From Mermis nigrescens (Eukaryota > Nematoda > Enoplea > Mermithida > Mermithidae): a stretch of 64,000 bases of DNA. The DNA is taken from positions 24,214,685-24,278,684 of the forward strand of contig JAVLUZ010000154.1 of NCBI GenBank assembly GCA_036768485.1. Reading direction: 5' to 3'. The notes beneath the pieces were generated by a model, which worked only from the letters and a program-made list of their open reading frames with translations, ran no database searches and had not been told where the DNA came from. The position numbers and the translations under genes are program-made. How positions within the stretch are numbered: position 1 is the stretch's first letter; each line of letters starts with the position of its first letter. This document shows positions 42,835 through 57,800 of this stretch, piece by piece.

Positions 42835-45800
42835 CTGTAAATAATTTCCAACCATACATGATCTTGGATGGGTTCTCATTACATATGGACGTGAGGGTCC
42901 GATGGGCCCCAAAATTCCAAAATTGAATACTTGGCATGTTTTTTGGGATTTTTCGCCACTTTTTACACTACCCAGACCTCCAGAATTTGGTCACTGCCGA
43001 TGTACGGCTTTCATTCGAAAATATTTTTCACCCTCGCCGCAAAATTCGCGATTTTCCAAAAAATCGCACAAAAGATGAAGTTTTAAGCGTTTTTAGCTAT
43101 ATGTCTGCTCAAAAATGTCGAATTTTGAAGCTTCGCATCATATATTCATTTTTGGCTATTTTTTCGAAAGTTTCCAGTCTTTACATCCTACAAAACAGAG
43201 CATTGTCAAAAACGCCGAAAAACTATATATTGATGCGCATTCACCGTTTTTGAGCCCAAAAGGGCATCTTAGAAAAATTTGTTAACTTCATCCTCAGATT
43301 TTCCATGCTGTACATGTCTCTTTGCAACTACATTTGTCATTCGTGTGTGGGGGTCACCGGCCGTTTTTAGGGGAGGAAGGGGGTTAACGACCTCCAATTT
43401 TGAGCCAAAAACGGCCAAAAGATTCTATTTTTTCCAAAAAATTAGGGCTCAAAAATTTTCTGGCTTTGGGGACGGCCGACTTTGGGTGGGAGGATTCCCC
43501 TATCCCCTCCCCTTACATGTATGAAGAAGACATGTTGCGGCTCAAAATTTTAGATCGGATAAGCGGCATATTCGATATGGGGGGCGGTTCCATCCACAAA
43601 AAGTTTTGACCCTGTTTCCAGAATTTTAGATTTTTCAGTAAAAAATAGTAGAAAAGAAGCTGCTATTTTAGGCGTTTTGCTCAAAAGTGTCAAATCTTCA
43701 TACACTTATTTTTTGACTGTATTTTCTTCAATTCGCTCGATTTTTCGAATTTTTTTTCGAAATTTGCGTTGTTTTCATGTTAGGTAAATTAGAAAAATTC
43801 TTGGTTTCATCGCTCGCCCTGTAAATTCCCATGCTGTGCATGCAAAAGACAGTAATTTTCCACGGACATATATTTAGTCAAGATGGCAAACAAGGACCTG
43901 AAAACTGCTAAGAAAAGGAAGTTATTGCCCTAAAAGTCCGGAAAATAAAAATCTCGACTCAATGGGGGCGGCCGAACATACGTGTAACATGAGATGACTT
44001 TAAACCCGGTCATTAGCGGATCATACATGATCATTGGGGATCTGGGGGTCCCCCCAAAAAGATTCACGATTTTTCAAAAATTTCCGAAAAATTATCTAAA
44101 AATTCGCAGAAAATTAGCGTTGATAGCTATCTAATTGCTCAAAAAGAGCACATCTTCGACGCTTCACGCCCTATAGTCATGTTTTGACTATATTTTGTTT
44201 AAATTATTCGAATTTTAATTTTTTTCTAAATTTTTCGTTTTCATTCTCTAAAAAGATGCATCGCCAGAAACGCCGAAAAACGATGTTTTTGACGCGTACC
44301 CACTATTTTTGGGCCCAAAAAATGAATTTTAAGCGCACCCACCATTTTTGGACCCAAAAAGGCACTTTAAAAGCTCACCCCCTCCCAGAATTCCCATGCT
44401 GTGCATGTCTGTAGCGTACTATACCCATCATGTATAGCAGGCAGTCTAGCTTAGATCCGTTCAATCGTGTTTCGAATCTAAAGGACCTCTTACCGCTAGA
44501 TACGTTCGTACTATGTATCATTAAAATGTCTATAAATTTGATCACCGTAGCTATAACGTCGGAAAATATACTTTACACTACCTATCCTAAGATAAACACT
44601 TTACAAAGCTTTTAAAAAATAAGCTTATGCTAAGACATAGAACTTCGATACGTTTAATTTTGATAAATTGAATTTAAATAACTTAAATCTAATAGAGAAG
44701 AAGGAATCGTCTACAAATAAGTAGACAAGACACAAAACAGGCCAGCTTATACTTGCCTTCTAATGATTTGACAGCGCCTAATGCGTATGTATCTTCAAAC
44801 TGACCCCCATCGCCCATTTCATCCCAAAAGGCCTGGAAATTCGTCTTTAAGGTACGTTGGACGTGGTCGGCAACGCTGACTTCAACATCTTCCAGCTAAA
44901 AGACTTCAGAATTAAAGAAATACATAGACAGACCTCTTGAGTGAACTTGCACCAACTTAAATGTTCAGAAGTTAAGGTATTCAGGACTTCAAGAGTAGCC
45001 TTCAGGAGTTCCGGAGATTCGTCTAGCATCAAAAATTCCAAGAGGATTTCATTTTCTAGGAGTTTAGGAGTCGCTTCTGCGTTAAACGAACACTTTTTGT
45101 TTTTAAAAGCGCAGTTATCTGAATTATACCGCTTGCAAATATCCGTTTCTAATTGAAATGACCTTTATTTTTAATTTTTCATTGTTCTATTGATTCATAT
45201 GGCCTTTGAGCGTCTCCAACGTTTACAAGAAAATAAGATTGTCATTTAGGGCTGAGATTTCCATCAAAATTTTTTATTCTGATTTGCGGTCCTAATCGAT
45301 GTAATACTGTGATTCCATAGTTTTGCGACGTATTCTGAACGTTTTCCTTAAATTATATACATATATAAGTCAACATTCATTCACCGAGTAATTCGCTTTT
45401 TAAAGTTCATCAATATTTTTGTCACTGTACACGTCAAATCGTATTAAATAAAAATAAAGTGCGCTGGTGCAAAATAATTCTTGAACTCCTAAACTTCTGA
45501 ACTCCTAGTGAAGTTCAGGAGTCGTTGGTGCGAGTCACCCCAGAGGCGGATTAAAGAAGGGTGGCTTAATACTTATCAATGACATTTATTTAGTTTCTGG
45601 GCAATCTAGAAGCCATTTTTTGCGCATGAAATATATTTAAAAAGAATTTCAACAACAGAAAAAGCCATCTCAGCATAGTTTTCTTCTATTTTCAAGCATA
45701 ACTTTTCGACGTTTCGCGCCAAATGCTACAAATACAGGAAATCATGCAGTACATCAAGCTTTTAGACGTACTTTGTGCCTAAACTACACAAATTTTCCGG

Positions 45801-48800
45801 CGCTTCGCGCCAAATTTTCGCTAAATGCAAAGAAATATAATGATTTTTTCGCACAAAATTACAGAAAATTTCAAAATTTTCGGACAAAATGTTGCGTCAA
45901 AACTGATTTTAAATAAAAGTAAACAATGCAAAACGCCGAAAAACGATGATTTCGCACGTGAAGGGCAATTTTTTTGAAAAAGTTGGGTTACCATGGCGTC
46001 CCTCCCTCCTAAGCTACACATTACCTGTTTCGTATATAGACATATATGTGTAAAAAGATAATGAAATATATTCTCATCTTACATCCATCGAAAATGTTAA
46101 GGCTCGAAACTTCGAATAAAAACTAGTCGATCATTTTCCGGAGGACAGATTACACGACTTTCTGTGCACAGTCAAGGTTGCTTTCAAAAAAACTTTAGGT
46201 CACAAAAAAGAAAGTTTTTGACAAAAAGTAGGAGAGGGAAGAAAAATCCTCAAGTTTCAGAGATGAAGCAAGCTTTAAGTGGAGTTCCCCAAACCCCTTA
46301 TTGCGCTTACACTGTATGTAGACTACCGAACCGACCACAAATTTTCCGATTGTACTAATTCCGAAATTTCCGCTAAACAATTATTCAACCTTTTCTTTTC
46401 GTTTACCATCAGTCTTATTCGTTTTTAAAGTTTTCCACTGTTTAAAAACGTTGTTCTTCGATTTATCCATTCGTACACGATCGGCAAAGATTGCACTTCA
46501 GAGAGAATGTACATACAGAGGCGGATTTAAGGGGCGGGTCCCCATTGGCCCAAAATAATTGGCGAAATACAATGGATATATAATTTGCAATGCTTTTCGG
46601 CCGTCAGTGATCATAATTTCTTAAATTTTTCCGGCGCGAAGCGCCGGAAAATTCTTTTTAAAATGACATTTATTTGCTTTCTTGGCGGCCTGGACTAGAA
46701 GTCACATTTTGGCGCCAACGTTTTCTTCATAACTCCAGAAACAATTTTTTCGCAGCAAGTCTCCAGATAAAGTGACATGCTTTCAATGGAAAGTACTATT
46801 CACACCACCATGCACGAATGGGGGCAGCAATCAAATTCTGAGGGATACGATAGGGTAAAACCGCCAAAAATAGCATCAACCCATTGCCCACGTGAGCTCT
46901 CCACACTTAAGCAAGGAGTTTTTGGGGATTTAGACCCCAGAATCCGAAAAAATCCCTTAAGATCCGACAGACCCCAAGAATTATATTTTTGGCTACTTTT
47001 GTGATTTTGGCCACTTTTGCGATTTTGCCGCATCAGACCTCTCCATTATATGGTCGTTTCGTTACCCGTGTAGAATGCTCAATCGTTAACGCAAATGTTT
47101 GTAGCACATGCAAACATATGTAATAAGCAGAAGAAAGCATTCGATTGAAATAAAAGCACTAAGATGTTTGGCCAGACCAGTTGAGTAAAATTTTTTAAAA
47201 TCTTTAAAATTAGTTTTTCTTACGACGAATAAATAAAGATATTGCCTTTAAAAACATAATCTATGTAATGTTTCACAATCGCTAACTAACCACATATTCA
47301 TCCTTGTATCCATCTTCACAGTCTGGTTCACCTGTTACCGGGTCGCAGTCTTTCACTACAAACTTCATGGTGCAAGCGAACGAGCCAATGGCTATAAAGT
47401 CGTTCACAAAACAATGTAAGTAAACAGAGACGTATTCATTTACATATACATATACATAAAGGGATAGCCGCATGGTTTTTTTGTATTCAGCAAAGATTTT
47501 TCCCAATGCACAAAGACTTTTCGGGGTCGTCTCTGTACATGTACAAAAATTTTAGGGAAGATAAAAAGTGTAAAAAGGTCTAAGATTCCGAAAAAAATTT
47601 CGCTTGGCAAAATTTGCATTTAAAAAAAGCAAAACTGTCTATTTCAGCGCCTCGTGCGGTTTTAAGAAATTTGTAGTTTTTTGTCAAAACCCAGAAATTA
47701 CCTAAAATACACTATGAAAGGTCGGAAACCTCTATTTTGCCATACAGAAAGCGCTATTGTACCATATTACAACGCCCTAGGATTTACATGTACAAAACAT
47801 GAAAAGACTTCTGAGGACCATCTTTGTAATGTGCAAAGGGGCCACGCACAAAAACTGGATGGATATGTTCGCCGGGGCATAAAATAAAGTGCATTTTATG
47901 ACGTTTCCGAATATGCTCTATCCACTAAGCTCATAAAATTCGAACTTTCCAGAAAAAAATTATATTTTCTCTAACATGCTACGGAAAATGAAGTTTTTTT
48001 GGCCGCACTCGAGACAAACTTATTGGAAATAGTGATGAAAATTTAGAGATTTTTCGATGAAAAGATGCCAATGTCCATTATTTTCCATGCAAGATCTTAC
48101 CTTTCTAAAATTATTTTTTGGCTGAGGGGGGCGCCCCCCATCCCCTGCGTACGCCCATGGCCGACTCTTATACCTACGATTGAATATTTTTCAGCCGTTA
48201 GGTAGTGCAAGGATGACGATAATTGAACAAAAATCAGATGTTTCATTTTAATTGTAGTATGTATGTACTGACAAAGTGATGCAAGTCTATTTCTTTCAAG
48301 CTTTTATACTCAATGCTGCAGCCTAATAAACACAAACACAAAGCACCGTGTTTACTAACTGAAAATTTTTTACATTTTGCATTTCTAAACTCAATTTTGG
48401 ACCATATAAAGGCATACTAAACAAAAAGTATAGCGTAACTGATTATTTAAACAGCTTTGACTTACAAAATGTAAAAACTAGATGCTTTCTTCGCTGCAGC
48501 GTTTGCAAACATTTAGGGGTAGAATGTACCTACATTATAATATAAATCTTATTAATAAAGCGATGTCAACGTACATACATACATACATATATACAGCAAT
48601 TAAATTAATTGAGTTCTCTTTTAAACCGGATCTTTATTTTCAATGTTACCGATTGAAGGATCGGTGGGCATTTTTAGCAAGGCATAAGCGGAAGCCGGTT
48701 GATTGAACGCCAGTTTCGGTATGTTGACGTAATTCAAAACATGCCAACCTTCGTCCGACGTTTCTACAGTAACCGACACATTTTCTAACCGCTGATCATT

Positions 48801-51800
48801 GAGCGTATTCCGGCAGTCAAACTATGAAGCGCATATTTTGAAGTAGTTTGTATCATAGCCATAATCAGGAATAAAACATTACTTGCTACGATGCTTGAAA
48901 TATGAAGTAAAGATAAGAAACCGGTATTACGAAACTTACAAGCAAGCAGTACAACAGATTTAGAGCCAAAGGTGCATAATTATAAGAATTAAATTATTTT
49001 ACTTTGTTTAAATTTATAATTAAATAAAAGTTTGACTGATGGAATGACCTGTGTTGAGCTCTCACTTATTTGCATGACTGAGTGTAGAGCATACTTAAGT
49101 ATTTCATTCAAAATGCAACAACTTAGCACCTACATAACAGCGTTAAAATTTTCAGGCTTAAGCACAGCTCTACTTTAGAGCTGTAAATACAACCCCCATG
49201 GCATTCCGCAAATTAGAAGACAATATGACACTGTATACATTATGTGTGTGTATTAATGCACGAACGCATTACTGTAGCATCTTTCAATACACTTTTGTGG
49301 CTGATAACAACTTCCCTCCGAATAGTGTAAAGCAATAATTTGAAGCGAAATATTATATATAGATAATAAATCACTTGCAAAACGATGTATTCATTGAAAA
49401 CGTGCTTAACACATCCCACGACGTATTCGACCTCGGTTTCAGTCAACGGAATAACGTCAGAACTTTTGAACAATGGGCCCAATTTGCTAAACTCGGGGAT
49501 CGACTTCAGCTGCTCCGCGTATAAATCCATCAAAGTAGCCTTAGGCTTTTCTTCTCTTTTTGGCGCGATGTCTTCCATTACTAGATATAGATAAATAAAT
49601 ACATATTACACATAACATTACATACCTACTCCTAAAGGATATTGAAAAGGGCTCAAGATCATAAATGATCTTAAAGGTTCCAGTTTCATCCCCCCCGAAT
49701 TGGCGATTTTTCGAAAATTTCATAGAAAAGGTGCTGTTTCAAGCATTTTTAGATATGTACATATCTGTTCAATTTACTCTAATATTTCTGATATTTTTTC
49801 ATGTTTTTGACGCGTACATATCCAATGTTTTTGAGTCTAAAGAAGGCATTTCAGAATTTCAGCCCCCCCCCAGAATTCCTACGCTGTGCATGTCTAGATA
49901 AGACACCTACAAAACCTAAACAAGATCAACGAATTTTTGAATAAGCGTACATGTTGTAAGCTTTTGTCACCGGATAAAGGATTCCCGCACCATAACGAGA
50001 TCCGTTCTTCAATAGCACCTATTCCCAAAGACTTTACAATTTTTCAGACCCATTTATCCTAATTTATGTACTTCAAAAAACTTATTATTTTCAATAAAAG
50101 AAAAGCAACTCTCAATCTTCCAAACAAAAATTGAACTTTCCATCAACAGGATTGAAAAACCAGCGGATTACTCACAAAACTTTCGACGTCAGAATAAAAC
50201 ATTTACGAAATGGCCATCCTTCGCTTCAAAAATAGGAGGGCAAAAAGAATTTTAGAATATTCTTCAAGCAGGCTACTGCATATTAAAATCTGCTGATAGT
50301 TGGAGTTGCCTGTTACATATTTATTTTAGATTTTAAATCGAAAGCACAATTCTGAATAATAAAAGCTAATATTTTTCAGAAAAAGCTGTAGTTGATACTA
50401 ATTATTAATTGCATTGTACAAACTGTTCTTCTTTCATAACGAAGTATGCGTACATACTAAGTGACGCCGTGGATTCAATTGACCTAAAAGTACATATACA
50501 TAGTACACCGAGAAATACAAATGCTTGTTTTCTTTTCTATCCTTATTTTCCGTCTTTTCTGTTTTCTTAAAATTCTTCTTACATACATACATACGTAAAT
50601 AGTTTTTTGAATAAAAAAAGAGGTAAAGTAGGGAATCAAATATCCCAACTCGACAGCAGACGCCAGTAAAAAATTCAGTACCTGAACGTTTTTCTTCAAC
50701 AGCTGCTGCGGTTATAGGCTGAGCCGCCAGAGGAACCGATTTCAAATCGAACGGTTTTGTTTGTGGTTCTGCGCAATAAGCTTGCAATGCTTTTTCCAGT
50801 CCGATCACGGAAACTTGAAGTCCTAAACAACCGAAATGTACGTACACTACTCGGCATGAATGTTGACGCCCTAATATGCCTCAGAGGATGATGGAGCTTA
50901 CTAAAGGATATATCTTTTACACGTCGGTCCTGTTTCCGCCCACGCATGGCCGACGTGTTAAGCATATACCCTTTCACATGCTCTAGCAACCTGTGAAGCA
51001 TATTAGAGCATCAACATCCATGGAAAGCACTGCATGAATATCGGACTTACTGTAATAGGTATATCACCAGATTTTTAGCTCTATGCTGGTGAAAGTTGCC
51101 TCGTGCGAATGAAAATTTAGGCCATTAGTAGCACGTCATTATGACGCGCTAACGGAATACTTTTCAGGCAAAAATATCGTAATTTTGATGCTTTAAGCGA
51201 AAATTCCAAAAATTTCATCATACATGACGTTTATTAAGCCCCAACATGCAAGTTACATAAACTTCACACAAACAATATTGTGCAATGTAAAAGATTATGT
51301 ACGTATGTATATATTTCGTCTTTTTCTTTGAAGATTTCAAAAAATAAATAATAACAGAAGAAAGCCGCCTTTTTGCAGAAGGCGAGAAAACTTAACTCAA
51401 AACATTGCAAAATCACATGAGTTCGTCAAACTCAATAGTGTAAAGTATTGTGATATAAAGCCAGATATTTATTTTCAATGTTTAAACTCGGAAGTATTTA
51501 CAATTTTCTCCTATAATTTTATTTCTATGGAGCAGGATAAAAAAGGCAGCTTTTCTAAAATATTAAAGAGCCATTAATTTTCCAGAATATCTATTGATTC
51601 ATGTACTACAGTATTTGTTGTGCAGAAAGAAGTTAAGAAATCCCACCCAGTATTTTTTACGGCTTAAAGCAAAATTGCTAAAAGCCGAGATTTGAGACGA
51701 ACGTGCACAAGCATACATGGGCAGCAAGAAAAATCTGGGGGGTCTGGTTGGGTGAAATTGCCAAATATCATTAAGAATATTACTAAAAATAGAATTCTGA

Positions 51801-54800
51801 GGTCTACAGTAACCTGAGGGGGTTTTACACAAGCTAGTACGTGTTGGCTGATTATGCGACCGTGGAAAAAGCCGTCAGTTGTAGAAATGATATAGGATAA
51901 AGATCGTGCGTAACGACTCAAAATTTCGCACCGATCAGTAGTAAAGTCAGCCATTGTCATAAGAATCGGATAATAAAGATTTCCATTTTTGAAAGTATTA
52001 ATTTTTCGCAATTTCGAAATCAGTCGATAGATCTTGACGAGAAACGTCGAAAACCGATACTTTCTGCTTATATGTACATATGTGGCACCAATTTTTCAGC
52101 CTTTTGATATCTGAAAATTTGTGAGACCTCCCAATTTCGGCCCTACAAAGCACATAAGCGCGTATATTTACATAGGATCAAGCCTCATGTACCTTCAAGA
52201 ATGTACTGATTGATGTATTGCTGGTTTTGGGACAATAAGACGTTTAAATAAAAAGTAGCTCTGTCGCGGACTTCGTCATCCGAGTCCAAAAGACAACGAG
52301 TCAACAAGACGCATATGCTTTGACGCAGGGCTCCGTTGTAAGCGCCGAATTTAGCCAGCGCCGTAACAGCAGCTGTTTTAGCAATAATGACAGTAATCAA
52401 TTTAATTTGACTTTGAACAACTGAATAAGGTTAAAGTCAGAATGTACTGTAAATGCATACATTATTGGGAAAAACATAACTATTTGTTCTGTCTTCAAAT
52501 AAATTAATCACAGAAATTAAACGAACCAAGTGTCTCTTTAGAAATATTTTCAGATACAGGTTTAGTCGAATAATGAAACGATAAAACTCAAATGATCAAA
52601 ATAGTCAATAATACTACAGTCTCTTTTACAAAGCGGTATGTACTCGTATGAAGAGCAATTTTAAGTATATATAGCGAATATGACATATACATAGGGAATC
52701 CTATAATAATGTGCATATTTATTAATTAGCAAAATGTAACCTTTTTGTTCTTTCCAATTGCTGCCTACCACACAAGGGCATAAAGAGTTGGTAATTTTAC
52801 GATAAAAATATCGAATTTTTTGCATAAGCATGTTTCTTAGAGCCCGTGAATTGTGATGACATTTTATGTAGTAAAAAACGTTGGAATCGTCTGAAAAAAT
52901 ATTAGGGCTGTTATTAATCGAAGAGTGCTTTATTCGTGCCCTTAATTTAAAACAAAGCACCCCTATCGTCCCTTTTCAAGTGAATGAATGTACAAACGGC
53001 AGAATCTAATCATTCCCTATCTAATTACTAATACTACAGTAAAAATAAAAGCCATAATTCGTCCTTAAAACATGGTTATTTAGTACGAATGGAACAAAAT
53101 GTAGATGCGTAATCAGATTGATTATTTAGTAGTAACTGCCAATTAATTAATTAATTCACAAATATTTCATATTAATAAATTTATTATTGATTAATTAATA
53201 ACTCACCCGCCCTGACTTGCGGGTTCTCCAAAATCACACGATTATAAATGTAGCGAATATATTTCTTAGCCGCCGAGGAGCGAGATCCTTCGCGGCCCAG
53301 CAGATGCAACACTTTCGTAGCCAAAACGCAGTGTTCGCAATCTTCGATAAATTCGCATAAACATGCGAGTCCTGACAGCAAACACAAAACGCAGAATTTT
53401 TCATCCTTTTCCATGCGCAGAAAACGTAAGCATGCACATACAGTAAGTTATGTACATATGTATGCACAGAGCCGTATTTAAGGGAGTGGGGGCGCCTCCC
53501 CCTTGGTCGAAAGAAAAATTCTGAAAATATGGGGAAACTGCATGTCTTCAACGTAAAATCTTTAAATTTTCGACGCTTCGCGCCAGATGTTAAGTATTTT
53601 CAATAATTTTGGCTCAAGCGCGACCAAACAACGACACATTTTATAGCCTTTTCAGTGAAAAAAAATTTGTTCGAAAAATTCGCAGTTTGTGTTTTTAATG
53701 GATAGAACACGCCGGAAAATGTCGAAAAATGCGATTTTACGACCTATCCCGGCTAATTTTCCGAGATATAGACCACTTTACGTTGGTTCCCCTCCTTCTT
53801 GGCCAAATCCTGGATAACTACGAACCTGTGCATGCATAGGTACATGATTTCAGAGGGTTTGAAGAAGAGTTTCGCTTAACCCTACCCCCGCAAAACGTTT
53901 TCCACCCTCCATAAGAACATTTTTTTGACCCTACATAATTAGCGAAATTTTAAAAAAAATCGGAGAAAACATCATAGTGTAGGAGTTTCTAGATATCTTT
54001 AAGTTCAAAAGGATCAATTTTTTGCTACTTTGCGCCAAACCGCTACTTTTTTACTAAATTTTATTCAATTTTTCTTGATAATTTCCTGTTTTTGTGCTCT
54101 TTAGGAAACAAGAGCATCGTCTGAAATACCAAAAAAGTATATTTGTCACGCATCATTTTTCATTTAATTTTTACATCGTTTTCGAGTCAAAATGGCACTT
54201 TATAAAAATTTTTTGGTTTCACTTTCCGAAATTCCAATGATGTTACATGCATGTACATATTTATTCGCATAATATATAACCAGACGTGCACGTGGGGGCA
54301 TAGACTAGACCCCCAGAATGGAAAAATTTGAAATTTATAAAAAAAATAGATGAAAATTGAGAAATTTCTTCAAACGTGATTCAAATTTACCAAAAACTGT
54401 GTAATAATGTAGTTTTAAGGATATTATAGCGCTTATACCAGTTTTAAAGGTTATTCCGGCCCAAAATTTTTGACCCCCCCCCCACCTGACCGGCTGACCC
54501 ATCCAGATCGGCCATGCTATGCACCCATGGATATAACTGCTCAATATTCTGGTCCCATTAAGGTGCAATCGGTCGTTTTCGAAGGAAGGAATAACGGCAT
54601 CTTCCTTTAAGATCCAATTTTCGTTTCATTGCACACAATAAGCCTTACGTCAATTCTTCTATTGCTGAAGAACTACAACGAAATCCAAGTTTTTTCGCCG
54701 AAATTCGATTCCGAGTGTATCTCCCAAATCCATTTTAAAAGAAGTCGAAGACCAGAGTGATTTTCTATCAACATTTGGCGATTTAAAGATTGAGAATTTG

Positions 54801-57800
54801 GAAAATCAAAACCGAAGATTTCACGCAGCCGAGGTCTTCAAAAGTATACTATATCAACTGTAAGCGAAGCGGAGCTTAATTCATGCTTGCTTTACGTACC
54901 AGTTTCTTTAGCATCAGGATTATCATCGATGATGGCAATCAGAGTGTCGACAATTTCTTTCTTGTACTCAAAACCGCCCTATAGGATAAATCCATTGCAA
55001 AATTTAAAATGCATCATTGCTTTTAATCAAGTTCACGAGTACAAGCAGCAAGCTGCGTAGAAATATCGCTCAAGTAATAATCTGAATATTTTATTTGTAC
55101 TCATTTTTGATATAATTTATGTACATACGAGCAGGCCCGTATCCAGGGGGTGGGGGGCCTGCCCCCGAAATGGGGAAAAATTTTTGTTTTTTCCCAAGGG
55201 TACCCCACAGGGAAAAATTAAAAATTGGCGAAGTGCGTCTGAAACACCGCCAAAACAGGTTTTTAGCGTACTTTTGAGCAAGTAAACTCAAAATTTTCCG
55301 GCGCTTCGCGCCGGATTTATTGTTTATGTACAAGTTTTGTCTTCTAAACCGCTAAATATCGTTCAAATTTGAGTTAGACATAGAGAGCATGTCAATTTTT
55401 TCCAGCGCCGTGCGCCGGATTCATTGTTCAGCTATAGTTTTTGCCTTCTAGCTCACTCAAAACAGCTCAAATTTCAGGTTTGACATGGGAAACATGAAAT
55501 TTTTCGGGCGCTTCGCGCCGTATTTATTGTTTATATATGTTTTTTGTCTTCTAGCCTACTCAAAACCGCTCAAATTTGAATTTGACATGCAGAATATGTA
55601 TGTCAATTTTTTCGGCCCTTGGCGCGAATTATTCATTATCTGCATTGTTTTTTCTCTGTAAAGCACAATGATAAAGTGCAAAGGCAAGAGATAAGAAATA
55701 ATTCGTCGATTAAGTGATGAGAAATCAGCTTAAATGATAAATTTGCTGTATATCAATATGAAATAGAGTGAAAAAAATTTTTGAAATTTTTCTTCACCAT
55801 CGTATAGAGCTCGCCGAGATACGCTCAAAACTGCCTTTATTTTTGCCTATCTCCTAATGGTTTTCGAGATATCTGGCCTCAAAAATTTTCGGCCCCCCCC
55901 GAAATAAAATCCTGGATACGGGCCTGCATACGAGTATATAACTGTGTCTGCATGTGTGTACTTAGTATGTAGGTATTTTCAGAAATTTTATTTCATTGCC
56001 ACAAATTTCCTTATTGGCATCGACCCGGTTGTTGAGCAGCTCATGGCTAAGAATCTGGACATCCCTAACGTAAAATCTCCGTTTTAGCAGTTCAGCAGAG
56101 TAAGCTCAAAATTTACGTAATAAAACAAAAACAGTATAAATATGATATTTTTACTGCTGATAAGTAAAGGATAAAAAAATAAAAATAAACCAGCTCAATC
56201 AAAGTTTTTTTTTGTTTAAGGTCCGTTTGTACATGTACAGAGATGATCCCTAAAAGTCTTTGTATATTTTGTGCACACGAATTTTTGGGTACTATAATAT
56301 AGTACAGTAGCGATTTTAGTGTGGCAAAAACAGAGTTGTTCGACCTTTGGTAGTGTATTTTAGCTAATTTAGGGCAAAAATCACTCGAAAAATTTCTTAT
56401 TTCTCCGTTCAGAATGCAATTTCTGACATTATAAAGATATATAGAACACACAATTACTCATTTGGGCGCGAAGCACCAAAAATTTTTGCGAAGTTCAAAC
56501 CTTTTTTGCAGCTTTTGTCTTCCCAAAAATCTTTGTGCATGCACAAAGACGGTCCCCAAAAGTCTTTGTGCATCGGGAAAAATCTTTGCCAAATACAAAA
56601 AACACTGACTCACATCCTCCCTCAGCATTGTGGACAAAAACTGCATCATGACCAAATGTTTACGAGGATAGCGAAGGCACAGCGAGCGAATGGCCTGAAT
56701 AACAACGATCTTAAACTCGTCGCTGATTTCGGACACGAAAGAGCTGATCTGTTTCATAAGTCGATCGACTGAACTTTCGGCGCCAGTTTTTAGCAATGTG
56801 GTGATGGCCAAAGTGGCGATGCTGCGGTTTTGGTCAGTAATTAACTGTTCCAGATCAATATTGCAGCCAGCAACGGCAGCTGGATGACTCATCGCCACCT
56901 GAACATGGGCAGACGTTAAGCTTTTTCTTACAAACTGCAACTAGTAATGCAGTGATAAATAGCTAGCTCCACTGCATGCGGTCATTGAGCCCAAAATTTT
57001 CGCTCCCAAATGTTCGATACATACATACACGCTGGGGGTATGGGGGTAAACCCTACCAGGACTTTTGACGGCATAACCTTTTCAGGCCATCTTGGGCCAA
57101 AACCTACATATTGCTCGAATCATGAAAAAGCGTAAAAAAGGTCCAAAAGTATTATTTAAAGTACACATTGTATACTCATTTTTTGAGCAATAGACTGTTC
57201 AATTTGTCCATCCCGGATTTTTTCTCCTCCATTATTTCGTATATATGTATTTGATGTTAGAGGTGATTTCTTCGACCTAGTTGTCATGTATTTTCATGCG
57301 AATTTAACCACGAATATTCATGAAAAATAAAATGCAACGAATTATAAGTATCAAAATTAGACATTAAATAACAAAATAATTACTCATTTAGCCCTTCCCG
57401 ACGGAACTCTGTTTACCCCCTTCAGGAACTTTTGACCTTGCGCATGTATGCATACATACAAATGTACAGGCCCGTAGCCAGGATTTTATTTCAGGGGGAG
57501 GCAAAAAATGTTGAAGTCATATAACTCGAGATCTATTAGAAAGTAGTCAAAAATAAGGGCATTTTTGAACGTTTCTCAACAAGCTCCACAAAACGTTGGA
57601 GAAAAATTGCAAAATTACTTAATATTTTTCAGCTTATTTCATACTAAACACACAAAATCTATCGCTTAAACTATCTGTGCAACTGATTTCTCATCGTCCA
57701 GTCCATAAACAATTTCTTAATTTTCGTATTTGTACTCAATCTTTGAACTCTGCAAAGAAGAACAAACTAGAAAATTAGTGATTCAGCGCGAAGCGGCAGA

